Below are positions 8,164 to 15,602 of a stretch of DNA of 64,000 bases, piece after piece. How positions within the stretch are numbered: position 1 is the stretch's first letter; each line of letters opens with the position of its first letter. The notes beneath the pieces were generated by a model. It was not told the DNA's origin, made no database searches, and worked only from the letters and a program-made list of their open reading frames with translations. This DNA comes from Planococcus sp. MER TA 32b (GTDB lineage: Bacteria; Bacillota; Bacilli; Bacillales_A; Planococcaceae), in assembly GCA_023715185.1 (NCBI GenBank), contig JAMCAN010000003.1:310001-374000 (forward strand), in the 5' to 3' direction. The translations under genes were made by a program, and so were the position numbers.

Positions 8164-8967
8164 TTAATCCAAAAACTTAGCCATGTAGATTTCATCATAA
8201 TATTTGCCGTTGATAAGCATGGAATCCTGGCGAATCCCTTCGGATACATAACCGGCCTTTTCGAATAACTTTCTGCCCGGCTTATCATTTTCTACAACAG
8301 TCAATTCGAGGCGGCTGATGTTTTTCGATGCTGCCCATTCTTCGCCTTTTTGGAGAAGTTTGGTCGCGATGCCTTTGCGGCGCGCATCGGCTTGGACGCC
8401 TACACAAATTTCTGCGCGGTGGGCCGCGCGTTTCGCTGCGTTGCCGACGATTGTCAGAAAACCGACATGCTCGCCGTTCAAGATAGCGATGAAGATGGTC
8501 GAATGGCCGCTTTGCCGCCATTCAATAATCTGTTTGCGGACTTTTTGGGTGGACTGGGTGCGTTCGTCTTTCCCGTACAGCATGAATTCGGATTCTGCTT
8601 CGACCGTCTTCATCAAAGCTGCAAGAGACCGGGCGTCGCCGTGTTCCGCGTTGCGGATCAATAGAATGTCTTCGTCGCCATTGCCGTCCTTTGCATTCTT
8701 ACCTTTGGAAGCGTCGATTCTTTCAAATACGACGTAACGGTTCGTCTCCACTTCACTGACAAAATAACCGGCATCCATCCAAGCGTGGAAATGCTTGGCA
8801 GGCGCTTTGGTCTTTTTCCACCAGCTTCTGTTTAAATAGGCAGCATTGGGCAATTGCTGGCCCATGATCTGTTCGATTTCATTGAAGCTAAGCTTAATTT
8901 GCGGATTCGTGGCAGATGAAAAGTAATTTGCTAAAGGAATGTATTTCTTTTCCAGAATTATAGTCAA
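8164..8967 (-). CDS. GNAT acetyltransferase with an N-terminal DUF7662-like domain
   Basis: About 267 residues in two parts. The N-terminal ~90 residues (YIPLANYFSSA, then SFNEIEQIMG and RSWWKKTKAPAKHFHAWMDAGY) look like a small domain often found with restriction or acetyltransferase proteins. The C-terminal ~165 residues are a GNAT fold with the acetyl-CoA loop VQADARRKGIATKLL and the NDKPGRKLFEKAGY motif; it resembles acetyltransferases acting on small amines, but the substrate is unknown. TTG at 8967 has better spacing to GAAGGGA than the GTG at 8976. It lies between two repeat blocks and is transcribed alone. Confidence 0.75.
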   Translation of the reverse strand: MTIILEKKYIPLANYFSSATNPQIKLSFNEIEQIMGQQLPNAAYLNRSWWKKTKAPAKHFHAWMDAGYFVSEVETNRYVVFERIDASKGKNAKDGNGDEDILLIRNAEHGDARSLAALMKTVEAESEFMLYGKDERTQSTQKVRKQIIEWRQSGHSTIFIAILNGEHVGFLTIVGNAAKRAAHRAEICVGVQADARRKGIATKLLQKGEEWAASKNISRLELTVVENDKPGRKLFEKAGYVSEGIRQDSMLINGKYYDEIYMAKFLD

Positions 8968-8976
8968 TATTTTCAC

Positions 8977-9353
8977 TTCCCTTCAGAAATTTATGGCTTA
9001 ATTGTATTAATTATACCATTAGCACTATTGCTAAGTATATTGATTTGTCCCTTAATACTAAAAAAATTCTATTCAGAATAATAATAATTTCAAATATAGA
9101 GATATTTTACTTTTAAATTCCAGATGAACCACATATTTTAACAATAAAACCTATTTTAGTAATTATAAAGACGTAGTCACATAATACTACGAAAAAGGAA
9201 AATGCACTATACTTTTTATTTTTTATTTTATTATTTACGATGAAAACACATTCAGGCGCTTCAATTTCTGCTTACTTCTGTACAGGAAGTTCAGCTGTGC
9301 GTACAGTTATGGTAGAATTACACAGAAACCAACATTGATCAGGAGGCATAAAA
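8977..9353. other. AT-rich intergenic region between the acetyltransferase and ppaC
   Basis: About 375 bases, strongly AT-rich in the middle (9000-9240), with no reading frame that has a ribosome site. Near its right end a weak promoter for ppaC can be read: TTCAGC (9290-9295), 17 bases, TAGAAT (9313-9318). Nothing else is recognisable. Confidence 0.55.
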
Positions 9354-10280
9354 ATGTCAAAAGTTTTTGTATTAGGCCATAAAAATCCGGACACGGATTC
9401 AATTTGTTCAGCTTTATCTTATGCGTATCTCAAGAATGAAACCGGCATGGAAGCGGAAGCTATCCGCCTTGGCGAGATGAATAACGAAACGATTTTCGCC
9501 CTCAAGGAGTTCGGCTTCGATGCGCCCCGTCTTGTGACGCGCGTTTCAGAAGAAGTTTCCCAGGTGATTCTCGTCGACCATAACGAGCGCCAGCAAAGCG
9601 CCGAAGATATCGACGGCGTTCAAGTGATTGAAGTGATTGACCATCACCGGATCGCGAATTTTGAAACGACAGACCCATTGTTCTTCCGCGCTGAGCCGGT
9701 TGGCTGCACGACGACAATCCTATTGAAGCTCTTTAAAGAGAATGATGTAGCAATACCGGCCAACATCGCTGGTTTGATGCTGTCTGCCATCATTTCCGAT
9801 TCGTTATTGTTCAAATCCCCTACATGCACAGAGCAGGATATCCGCGCAGCGCGCGAACTGGCTGAAATCGCCGGAGTCGATGTCGACGCATATGGACTGT
9901 CCATGCTGAAGGCAGGGGCGGATTTAAGCAATAAAACCCTTGAAGACTTGATTTCACTGGATTCGAAGGAATTCGAAGCAGGGGACCACCGATTTGAAGT
10001 GGCTCAGGTAAATGCAATCGATGTCTCTGAAGTTCTGGATCGCCAGCAGGAGCTTGAAGTGCTGATGAATCAATTGATCACAGACAAAGGACTCGATCTT
10101 TTCGTGTTCGTCGTGACGGATATCCTGAATAATAATTCGGAAGCGATAGTTCTTGGAGGACGTTCCGGCATTATCGAAGGCGCATTCAAATCAAGTGTAG
10201 TTGATAACCGCGTCCTGCTGCCGGGCATCGTTTCACGCAAAAAACAAATTGTGCCGGTCATTACCGAAGCATTGAGCTGA
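9354..10280 (+). CDS. ppaC: Manganese-dependent inorganic pyrophosphatase (family II)
   Basis: Hydrolyses pyrophosphate to two phosphates in the cytoplasm, pulling biosynthetic reactions forward. The 308-residue protein is a standard DHH-family enzyme: HKNPDTDS (9-16), VDHNE, the DHH signature [10 protein letters not shown], and the C-terminal DHHA2 domain ending with SRKKQ near residues 294-298, which grips the substrate. A clear AGGAGG site lies upstream of the ATG. It is a single-gene unit with its own terminator. Confidence 0.95.
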   Translation: MSKVFVLGHKNPDTDSICSALSYAYLKNETGMEAEAIRLGEMNNETIFALKEFGFDAPRLVTRVSEEVSQVILVDHNERQQSAEDIDGVQVIEVIDHHRIANFETTDPLFFRAEPVGCTTTILLKLFKENDVAIPANIAGLMLSAIISDSLLFKSPTCTEQDIRAARELAEIAGVDVDAYGLSMLKAGADLSNKTLEDLISLDSKEFEAGDHRFEVAQVNAIDVSEVLDRQQELEVLMNQLITDKGLDLFVFVVTDILNNNSEAIVLGGRSGIIEGAFKSSVVDNRVLLPGIVSRKKQIVPVITEALS

Positions 10281-10308
10281 TTCCCTTTTTGGGAGTCAGT
10301 TTTTTTAT
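10277..10308 (+). terminator. Terminator of ppaC
   Basis: CTGATTCCC (10277-10285) pairs with GGGAGTCAG (10291-10299) and is followed by a run of eight T. It overlaps the ppaC stop codon. Confidence 0.85.
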
Positions 10309-10355
10309 TGTTGAATAAGATATAAAGCTTTTTAATCCGCGTCTTATGTGAAACG

Positions 10356-10622
10356 GGTGCTTTCGCTTTTCTTTGTCCAGACTCCGGCGGCCCAGCCCCT
10401 CGAGTCGCTTCGGACTTGCCAGCAATGGCAAAGAACGCCATTACTTTCAAGTCCTCCAGCGCTTGTCGGGGCTTAACGGGCACCGTCGCTTTTCTTTATT
10501 GTCCAGACTCCAGCGGCCCAGCTCTTCGGGTCATAAGCCAGCCCAGCTGCCGCGGCAAAGAACGCCACTCTGCTGTTCTGTCTTATGCCTTTCAGAGCTT
10601 AACGGGCGCCTCCGCTTTTCTT
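10356..10622. repeat. Two more tandem copies of the GTCCAGACTCC repeat
   Basis: Copies at about 10356-10497 and 10500-10622. The second is nearly identical to the copy at 7919-8042 (same GGCAAAGAACGCCACTCTG centre and CTTATGCCTTTCAGAGCT arm). The two repeat pairs therefore bracket the acetyltransferase and ppaC genes. The 10281-10688 gap holds only this block and the promoter of the next gene. Confidence 0.85.
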
Positions 10623-10639
10623 TTGCATAAGCAGATTCA

Positions 10640-10668
10640 TTGAGCGCGGCTTTTATGCTTGCTATAGT
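10640..10668 (+). promoter_or_regulatory. Promoter of the DsbA-family gene
   Basis: TTGAGC (10640-10645), 17 bases, TATAGT (10663-10668). Confidence 0.6.
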
Positions 10669-10688
10669 AAAGGGCGAGGTGAACAACG

Positions 10689-11402
10689 ATGTTGAAAATT
10701 GAAATTTGGTCGGATTATGTGTGCCCGTTTTGTTACATAGGCAAACGCACACTTGAACAGGCACTTCTAAAAACAGGCTTTAATAATCAGGCCGAAGTCA
10801 CTTTCAAAGCATATCAGCTGGATCCGGATACGCCCGTAGATTCCAGCATTTCAGTATATGAAAGTCTGGCTGCTAAATTCGGCCAATCTGCAGAACAAGC
10901 AAAAGAGATGACTAAAGGGGTGGCAGCCCACGCGGAACAAGTCGGTTTAAAATATGACTTTGATAATATGGTCCAGGCAAACACACTGGCCGCGCACCGT
11001 CTCGTAAAGTGGGCCGAAACCCAAGGCAGAGATGCGGTTTTAACCGAACAGCTGCTGAACGCATATTTCATAGAAGCTGAACATATCGGCAAATACGCTG
11101 TGTTATTGGATCATGCGGAAAAAGCTGGATTGCCGCGCAATGAAGCCAAGAGAGTCCTTGATTCCGATGAATTTTTGGCTGATGTCGAACAGGATATTGC
11201 GGAAGCCCGCCAACTGGGCGTTCAAGGAGTCCCTTTTTTCGTCATCAACCGCAAATACGCGATTTCCGGCGCCCAGCCTTTGGAAGCGTTCGTCGATTCC
11301 ATTAAACAAATTGCTGATGAAGAAGGATTGCGCCCTGCTTTAAAACCGTTGGGAACCACAAAAACAAGCTATTGCACAGGTGATTCCTGTTCGTCTGATT
11401 GA
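10689..11402 (+). CDS. DsbA-family (FrnE-like) oxidoreductase
   Basis: A 237-residue cytoplasmic thioredoxin-fold protein of the DsbA/FrnE/2-hydroxychromene-2-carboxylate isomerase superfamily. The redox motif is VCPFC (Cys12 and Cys15), and the cis-proline loop is GVQGVPFFVI near residue 180. There is no signal peptide, so it acts inside the cell, as FrnE and Bacillus YwbO do. The tail carries two extra cysteines (YCTGDSCSSD). Its substrate cannot be read from sequence. The azoreductase gene follows on the same strand with its own promoter. Confidence 0.85.
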   Translation: MLKIEIWSDYVCPFCYIGKRTLEQALLKTGFNNQAEVTFKAYQLDPDTPVDSSISVYESLAAKFGQSAEQAKEMTKGVAAHAEQVGLKYDFDNMVQANTLAAHRLVKWAETQGRDAVLTEQLLNAYFIEAEHIGKYAVLLDHAEKAGLPRNEAKRVLDSDEFLADVEQDIAEARQLGVQGVPFFVINRKYAISGAQPLEAFVDSIKQIADEEGLRPALKPLGTTKTSYCTGDSCSSD

Positions 11403-11420
11403 TTCATGCAGGCAACTTAA

Positions 11421-11459
11421 TTGACCATGTTCCCCGGATTAATTAGACTTAGGAAGTCT
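11421..11459 (+). promoter_or_regulatory. Promoter of azoR with a palindrome at the start site
   Basis: TTGACC (11421-11426), 17 bases, TAGACT (11444-11449). The inverted repeat AGACTT-AGG-AAGTCT at 11445-11459 overlaps the -10 and start point and may be a repressor site. It does not match the MhqR box seen elsewhere in the window. Confidence 0.5.
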
Positions 11460-11507
11460 TTGATTTGAAGTAAATAATCTATAAGAAATAAAGGAGTTTT
11501 GTTTTTC

Positions 11508-12137
11508 ATGAACGTTTTAGTAGTAAAAGCCAATAACCGTCCCGCATCAGAGGGCGTTTCAAGTAAAATGTACGATGTATTTATGGACAATGTAGGCTCT
11601 GACATGAACGTGAAAACGTTCGACGTATTCAAAGAAGATATGCCGTATTTCGGCCAGGATTTCTTCGATGCCATGCAGAAATCAGCACAGGCTGAAGAGT
11701 TGAATGACATCGAACAGCGCATTTTGACAGCTGCGAACAAAGCGATGGATGCATTCCTTGACGCTAATGTTGTCGTATTCGCATTCCCGCTATGGAATAA
11801 AACAATTCCAGCTCCGCTGCAAACTTTCATCGATTACATCTACCGTGCAGGTGTGACATTCAAATATACGGAAGAAGGTCCACAAGGCCTTGTACCGGAA
11901 AAGAAAGTCATCATTTTGAACGCCCGCGGAGGAATCTACTCAACTCCGGAAATGGCGCCAAGCGAAATGAGCGTAAACTACATCCGTATGATCATGAACT
12001 TCTTCGGCATCGAAGATATCGAAGAAGTGATCATCGAAGGCCACAATATGTATCCTGACAAAGCGCAGGAAATCATTGAAGACGGCATGAAACGTGTCGA
12101 AGAAATGGCTCAGTCACTTGAAAAAGTGAGAGTTTAA
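11508..12137 (+). CDS. azoR: FMN-dependent NADH-azoreductase
   Basis: Flavodoxin-fold quinone and azo-dye reductase of about 209 residues that uses NADH to reduce quinones by two electrons, avoiding radical formation. The family pattern is clear: NVLVVKANNRP at the start, FAFPLWNKTIPAPLQTFIDY near residue 86 (FMN contact) and NARGGIYS near residue 141. ATG at 11508 is used because AAAGGAG lies 11 bases upstream; a TTG at 11499 is too close to it. A hairpin terminator follows. Confidence 0.93.
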   Translation: MNVLVVKANNRPASEGVSSKMYDVFMDNVGSDMNVKTFDVFKEDMPYFGQDFFDAMQKSAQAEELNDIEQRILTAANKAMDAFLDANVVVFAFPLWNKTIPAPLQTFIDYIYRAGVTFKYTEEGPQGLVPEKKVIILNARGGIYSTPEMAPSEMSVNYIRMIMNFFGIEDIEEVIIEGHNMYPDKAQEIIEDGMKRVEEMAQSLEKVRV

Positions 12138-12151
12138 TAGAATGGCAGCAG

Positions 12152-12184
12152 ACCCGGAAGCGCAAATGCGTTTCCGGGTTTTTA
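12152..12184 (+). terminator. Terminator of azoR
   Basis: ACCCGGAAGCGC (12152-12163) pairs with GCGTTTCCGGGT (about 12168-12179), then TTTTT. Confidence 0.85.
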
Positions 12185-12254
12185 TTTGCGCTTATTTTTT
12201 GGACGGAAGGGTACATAGGAAGTAAATGAAATTATCAGGAGGTATCATGCGGCG

Positions 12255-13796
12255 ATGACGAATGAAAATATGAACATTCCAGAATCGAAAGAATCTTATT
12301 GGCGTGAATTTAAAGATGTACCGAATTATCCGCAGCTGCAAAAGAATGAGTCGACGGAAGTCGGGGTGGTCGGTGGCGGCATAGCCGGTATCATCAGTGC
12401 CTATTTATTGGCGAAAGCCGGGAAAAAAGTGACCTTGATCGATGCCGGTAAACTGATAGACGGCGTAACCGGCTATACTACAGCGAAAATTTCGGCCCAG
12501 CATGGCCTGTTTTATTTTCCGCTGATAAAAATGTCCGGGGAGGTCGACGCGAAGAGGTATTACGATGCCAATATGGAAGGCTTGGATTTCATCAAAAATA
12601 CTGCTGAAGAACTCGGCATCGACTGCGATTTTGAGCATCAGGATGCGTTTGTCTACGCCAATACGGCAATCGGCGCGAAACTGATCGAACAGGAAGCGGA
12701 GGCGTACCAGCAGCTCGGTATTCCGGGAGGTTTGGCGAAAGAGGAAGTGGAACTGCCGTTTGCGGTGAAAGAAGCGGTCGTCATGCGCAACCAGGCGCAA
12801 TTCCATCCGGTGAAATTCCTCGCGGGACTAGTGAAAGAGTTTGAAAAACTCGGCGGCACCATCTATGAACAGACGCGCGCCCAGAAAATTCTCAGCAAAA
12901 AGAATCCGGTGATTCAAACTGAGAACATGTCACACCTGTCTTGTGAAAAAGTGATAGTGGCCACCCACTATCCGTTCAACGACTCGGATGGCATGTATTT
13001 CGCCAGAATGTCTGTTCAGCGTTCTTATATTGTGGCGGCCAAAGTGAAAGGTGAAGTTCCCAAACATATGTATATCAGCACGGATATGCCGATGCGTTCT
13101 TTGCGCTACGCGACAGACGACAACGGCGAGCGCCTTCTTCTCATCGGCGGCGAAGGCCACGGAGTCGGCAAGCAAAAAGGCGAGACGATGGAGAAATATG
13201 AAAAACTCGCGAAATGGGGAGATGAACATTTTGGCGTGGAAGACATTCCGTACCGCTGGTCAGCGCAGGATCAGTCGACGCTCGATAAGATCCCGTATAT
13301 CGGCACAAGCACTGTCGGTTATGAAAATATCCTGGTGGCAACCGGTTTCCGGAAATGGGGGATGGCCCATGGCGCACTTGCGGGCATGTTATTGAGCGAT
13401 CAGATTCTGGGCAATGAAAACCGCTACGCGTCTCTTTACGATCCGACCCGTACGAAGATGAAAGCGGTGGACATGGCAAGTTTCGTAAAAGACAATGCCT
13501 CGGTGGCGAAAGAATTGGTCACGGGCAAATTGAAAAAACCGATGAAAACTCCGGATTCGCTGGAAAAAGGAGAAGGAGCAAGCGTCAAAACTTCCAAAGG
13601 CGCAGCGGGTGGATATCGGGACGAATACGGCCAGCTTCACCTCGTTGACACGACTTGTACGCATATGGGCTGTGAAACGAAATGGAATGATGCGGAACGG
13701 TCATGGGATTGCCCGTGCCACGGCTCGCGCTTCTCTTATACCGGTGAAGTATTAGAAGGCCCGGCCGTCAAACCGCTGAAGCGGATTGAAGAATAA
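12255..13796 (+). CDS. FAD-dependent oxidoreductase with C-terminal Rieske domain (YhfW-like)
   Basis: A 513-residue two-domain redox protein. Residues ~35-390 are a DAO-type FAD domain (VGVVGGGIAGIISAYLLAK dinucleotide motif). Residues ~420-513 are a Rieske [2Fe-2S] domain with CTHMGC and CPCHGSRF, supplying two cysteines and two histidines for the cluster. Bacillus YhfW has the same architecture; its substrate is unknown. AGGAGG is 12 bases before the ATG at 12255; a nearer ATG at 12247 opens only a three-codon frame. It is a monocistronic gene convergent with the yceI gene. Confidence 0.88.
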   Translation: MTNENMNIPESKESYWREFKDVPNYPQLQKNESTEVGVVGGGIAGIISAYLLAKAGKKVTLIDAGKLIDGVTGYTTAKISAQHGLFYFPLIKMSGEVDAKRYYDANMEGLDFIKNTAEELGIDCDFEHQDAFVYANTAIGAKLIEQEAEAYQQLGIPGGLAKEEVELPFAVKEAVVMRNQAQFHPVKFLAGLVKEFEKLGGTIYEQTRAQKILSKKNPVIQTENMSHLSCEKVIVATHYPFNDSDGMYFARMSVQRSYIVAAKVKGEVPKHMYISTDMPMRSLRYATDDNGERLLLIGGEGHGVGKQKGETMEKYEKLAKWGDEHFGVEDIPYRWSAQDQSTLDKIPYIGTSTVGYENILVATGFRKWGMAHGALAGMLLSDQILGNENRYASLYDPTRTKMKAVDMASFVKDNASVAKELVTGKLKKPMKTPDSLEKGEGASVKTSKGAAGGYRDEYGQLHLVDTTCTHMGCETKWNDAERSWDCPCHGSRFSYTGEVLEGPAVKPLKRIEE

Positions 13797-13811
13797 TCAA
13801 TTTCAGGTATA

Positions 13812-13854
13812 AAAGTAAAAGGAGCTGCAGTGAATCTGCAGCTCCTTTTACTTT
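13812..13854. terminator. Bidirectional terminator between the Rieske oxidoreductase and yceI
   Basis: A perfect palindrome with 19-base arms on AAAGTAAAAGGAGCTGCAG separated by TGAAT, with A and T runs on both sides, serving the two convergent genes. Confidence 0.9.
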
Positions 13855-13865
13855 GTATTTATAAC

Positions 13866-14390
13866 TTACGCCGGATTAGCTTGCAGTTCCAACGTGATCT
13901 TGATATCTTCGCCGACAAGTACGCCGCCTGTTTCAAGCGTCTGGTTCCAAGTAAGGCCGAAATCTTTGCGGTTCACTTTGCCTTCGCCGCTGAACGCTAC
14001 AACTTCCACGCCCCATGGGTTAATGCCTTTGCCGCCGTATTCCACTTCGAAAGTGGCTGGGCGAGTAACACCTTTCATCGTCAAGTCGCCAGTCAACTCA
14101 TATTCGTCATCGCCTTTTTTAACGATTTCGTTTGCGTTGAATGTGATATGAGGATGCTGCTCAGCGTCGAAGAAATCTGCCGAACGCAAGTGGTTATCGC
14201 GGTCTTCGTTATTAGTATTGATGCTTGCCACGTCGATTTTGAAATCGATCAAAGCGCCTTGAAGATCCGTTTCATCAGCTTCAACTGTTGCGTCGTATGA
14301 TGCGAAAGAGCCTTTTACTTTTGAAACCATCATGTGTTTCACTGAAAATCCGATTTCTGAATGCGCTGTGTCTACTGTCCATTTTTTCAT
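13866..14390 (-). CDS. YceI family lipid-binding-type protein
   Basis: A 174-residue YceI protein (starts KKWTVDTAHSEIGFSVKHMM, typical of the family) predicted to form a lipocalin-like beta barrel that holds a polyisoprenoid chain. It has no signal peptide, as is usual for Gram-positive members. HITFNANE and DLTMKGVTRPATFEVEY are further family marks. Start ATG at 14390 with GGAGG upstream. A strong promoter and an MhqR-like box lie upstream, linking it by inference to quinone or electrophile stress. Confidence 0.88.
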   Translation of the reverse strand: MKKWTVDTAHSEIGFSVKHMMVSKVKGSFASYDATVEADETDLQGALIDFKIDVASINTNNEDRDNHLRSADFFDAEQHPHITFNANEIVKKGDDEYELTGDLTMKGVTRPATFEVEYGGKGINPWGVEVVAFSGEGKVNRKDFGLTWNQTLETGGVLVGEDIKITLELQANPA

Positions 14391-14424
14391 GTTTAATTTC
14401 CTCCAATATTTTATGTCTAACCAA

Positions 14425-14453
14425 ACTATAGAGGAATAAAACTATGATGTCAA
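14425..14453 (-). promoter_or_regulatory. Promoter of yceI
   Basis: On the minus strand, TTGACA (14448-14453), 17 bases, TATAGT (14425-14430): near-perfect consensus. Confidence 0.8.
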
Positions 14454-14469
14454 TATACTTTAATTAATT

Positions 14470-14487
14470 ATTCTCGAATTCGAGATA
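14470..14487. promoter_or_regulatory. MhqR-like operator between yceI and murB
   Basis: The palindrome TCTCGAATTCGAGA at 14472-14485 matches the MhqR box of Bacillus (TATCTCGAATTCGAGATA type). It is centred about 60 bases upstream of the predicted yceI start point and does not overlap either core promoter, so its mode of action is unclear. Confidence 0.6.
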
Positions 14488-14528
14488 TATTTTTTATTGG
14501 ACTTTTGAACGTAACTGACCTTAAAAGC

Positions 14529-14557
14529 TTGTCAAACGGGCAATAAAATCGGATACT
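14529..14557 (+). promoter_or_regulatory. Promoter of murB
   Basis: TTGTCA (14529-14534), 17 bases, GATACT (14552-14557); TACTAT two bases further is an alternative -10. Confidence 0.5.
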
Positions 14558-14593
14558 ATTAGAAGTTAAACGATTAGAAGGGATTTGCTTGGA

Positions 14594-15511
14594 ATGACGA
14601 AAGAAAGATGGTTATCAGACCTTCGCCGATTTGTGGCGGACAGCCACGTTAAAATCGACGAGCCGCTACATCTCCATACATTGACAAGAATGGGCGGACC
14701 GGCTGATATTTTTGTATCACCGACCAATGAAGATGAAACTGCTTATACAGTGAAATATGCATATGAAAATAATATTCCTCTATTGTTATTGGGGAATGGC
14801 TCAAATATGGTCGTTCGTGACGGAGGGGTAAGGGGCATTGTGCTGAACCTGAAAAGCCTCAACGAAATCCGCATCGATGGGCTGCATGTCTATGCCCAGG
14901 GCGGCGCGAATATCAAAGAAGTTTCAAAAGCCGCTGCTTCCAATACATTGACAGGCTTTGAATTTGCCTGTGGAATCCCCGGTTCTGTCGGCGGTGCGAT
15001 GGCGATGAATGCCGGTGCATATGGCGGCGAGATTAAAGACATCATCGTCCGGGCGACTGTGTTGACCAGTACGGGTGAAAAACTGGTCCTGTCCAAAGAA
15101 GAGCTGGAACTGGATTACCGCAAGAGTGTCATTACGAAAAAAGGTTATTATGTTCTTTCAGCTGAATTCGGCCTTGAAAAAGGCGACCAAAATGTCATCG
15201 ATGCAAAGATGACTGATCTGACTTATCAGCGCGAATCCAAACAGCCGCTTGAGTTTCCATCTGCAGGCAGTGTTTTCAAACGTCCGCCGGGCAATTTTGC
15301 CGGCAAGCTGATCCAGGAAAGCGGATTGCAGGGCAAAGGATTCGGCGGAGCGGAAGTTTCGACCAAACACGCGGGATTCATAGTCAATAAAAACAATGCG
15401 ACTGCAAACGATTATATCCAGACCATTGAAATGGTGAAATCGGCTGTCCGTGAAAAATTCGGCATCGATCTGGAACTTGAAGTGAAAATTGTCGGCGACG
15501 ATACAGTGTGA
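14594..15511 (+). CDS. murB: UDP-N-acetylenolpyruvoylglucosamine reductase MurB
   Basis: NADPH-dependent flavoenzyme that makes UDP-MurNAc, the second committed step of peptidoglycan synthesis. The protein has about 305 residues: the FAD-binding region TRMGGPADIFVSPTNE then LLLGNGSNMVVRDGG, GIPGSVGGAMAMNAGAYGGE with the catalytic region, YRKSVI, and SAGSVFKRPPG holding the proton-donor serine (type II MurB). ATG at 14594 is preferred over the TTG at 14585 because AGAAGGGA lies 10 bases upstream. It stands alone here, not in a division cluster. Confidence 0.94.
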   Translation: MTKERWLSDLRRFVADSHVKIDEPLHLHTLTRMGGPADIFVSPTNEDETAYTVKYAYENNIPLLLLGNGSNMVVRDGGVRGIVLNLKSLNEIRIDGLHVYAQGGANIKEVSKAAASNTLTGFEFACGIPGSVGGAMAMNAGAYGGEIKDIIVRATVLTSTGEKLVLSKEELELDYRKSVITKKGYYVLSAEFGLEKGDQNVIDAKMTDLTYQRESKQPLEFPSAGSVFKRPPGNFAGKLIQESGLQGKGFGGAEVSTKHAGFIVNKNNATANDYIQTIEMVKSAVREKFGIDLELEVKIVGDDTV

Positions 15512-15518
15512 ATAAACG

Positions 15519-15551
15519 ACGGGAGCCTTTTTCCAAGGGCTCCCGTTTTTT
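15519..15551 (+). terminator. Terminator of murB
   Basis: ACGGGAGCC (15519-15527) pairs with GGCTCCCGT (15538-15546), then TTTTTT. Confidence 0.85.
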
Positions 15552-15602
15552 AAATGGCGCAAAATCATGCTATAATTGAATAGTAAATAATCGTGGGAGC
15601 TG

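Noticed and set aside
7894..8268. Plus-strand frame of 124 codons in the repeat block
   Set aside because: It is translated from the GTCCAGACTCC repeats and has no conserved protein character; similar frames appear at 10373-10643 for the same reason.
12247..12258. ATG at 12247 as start of the FAD/Rieske gene
   Set aside because: It opens a three-codon frame (MRR) that stops; the real start at 12255 is in another frame.
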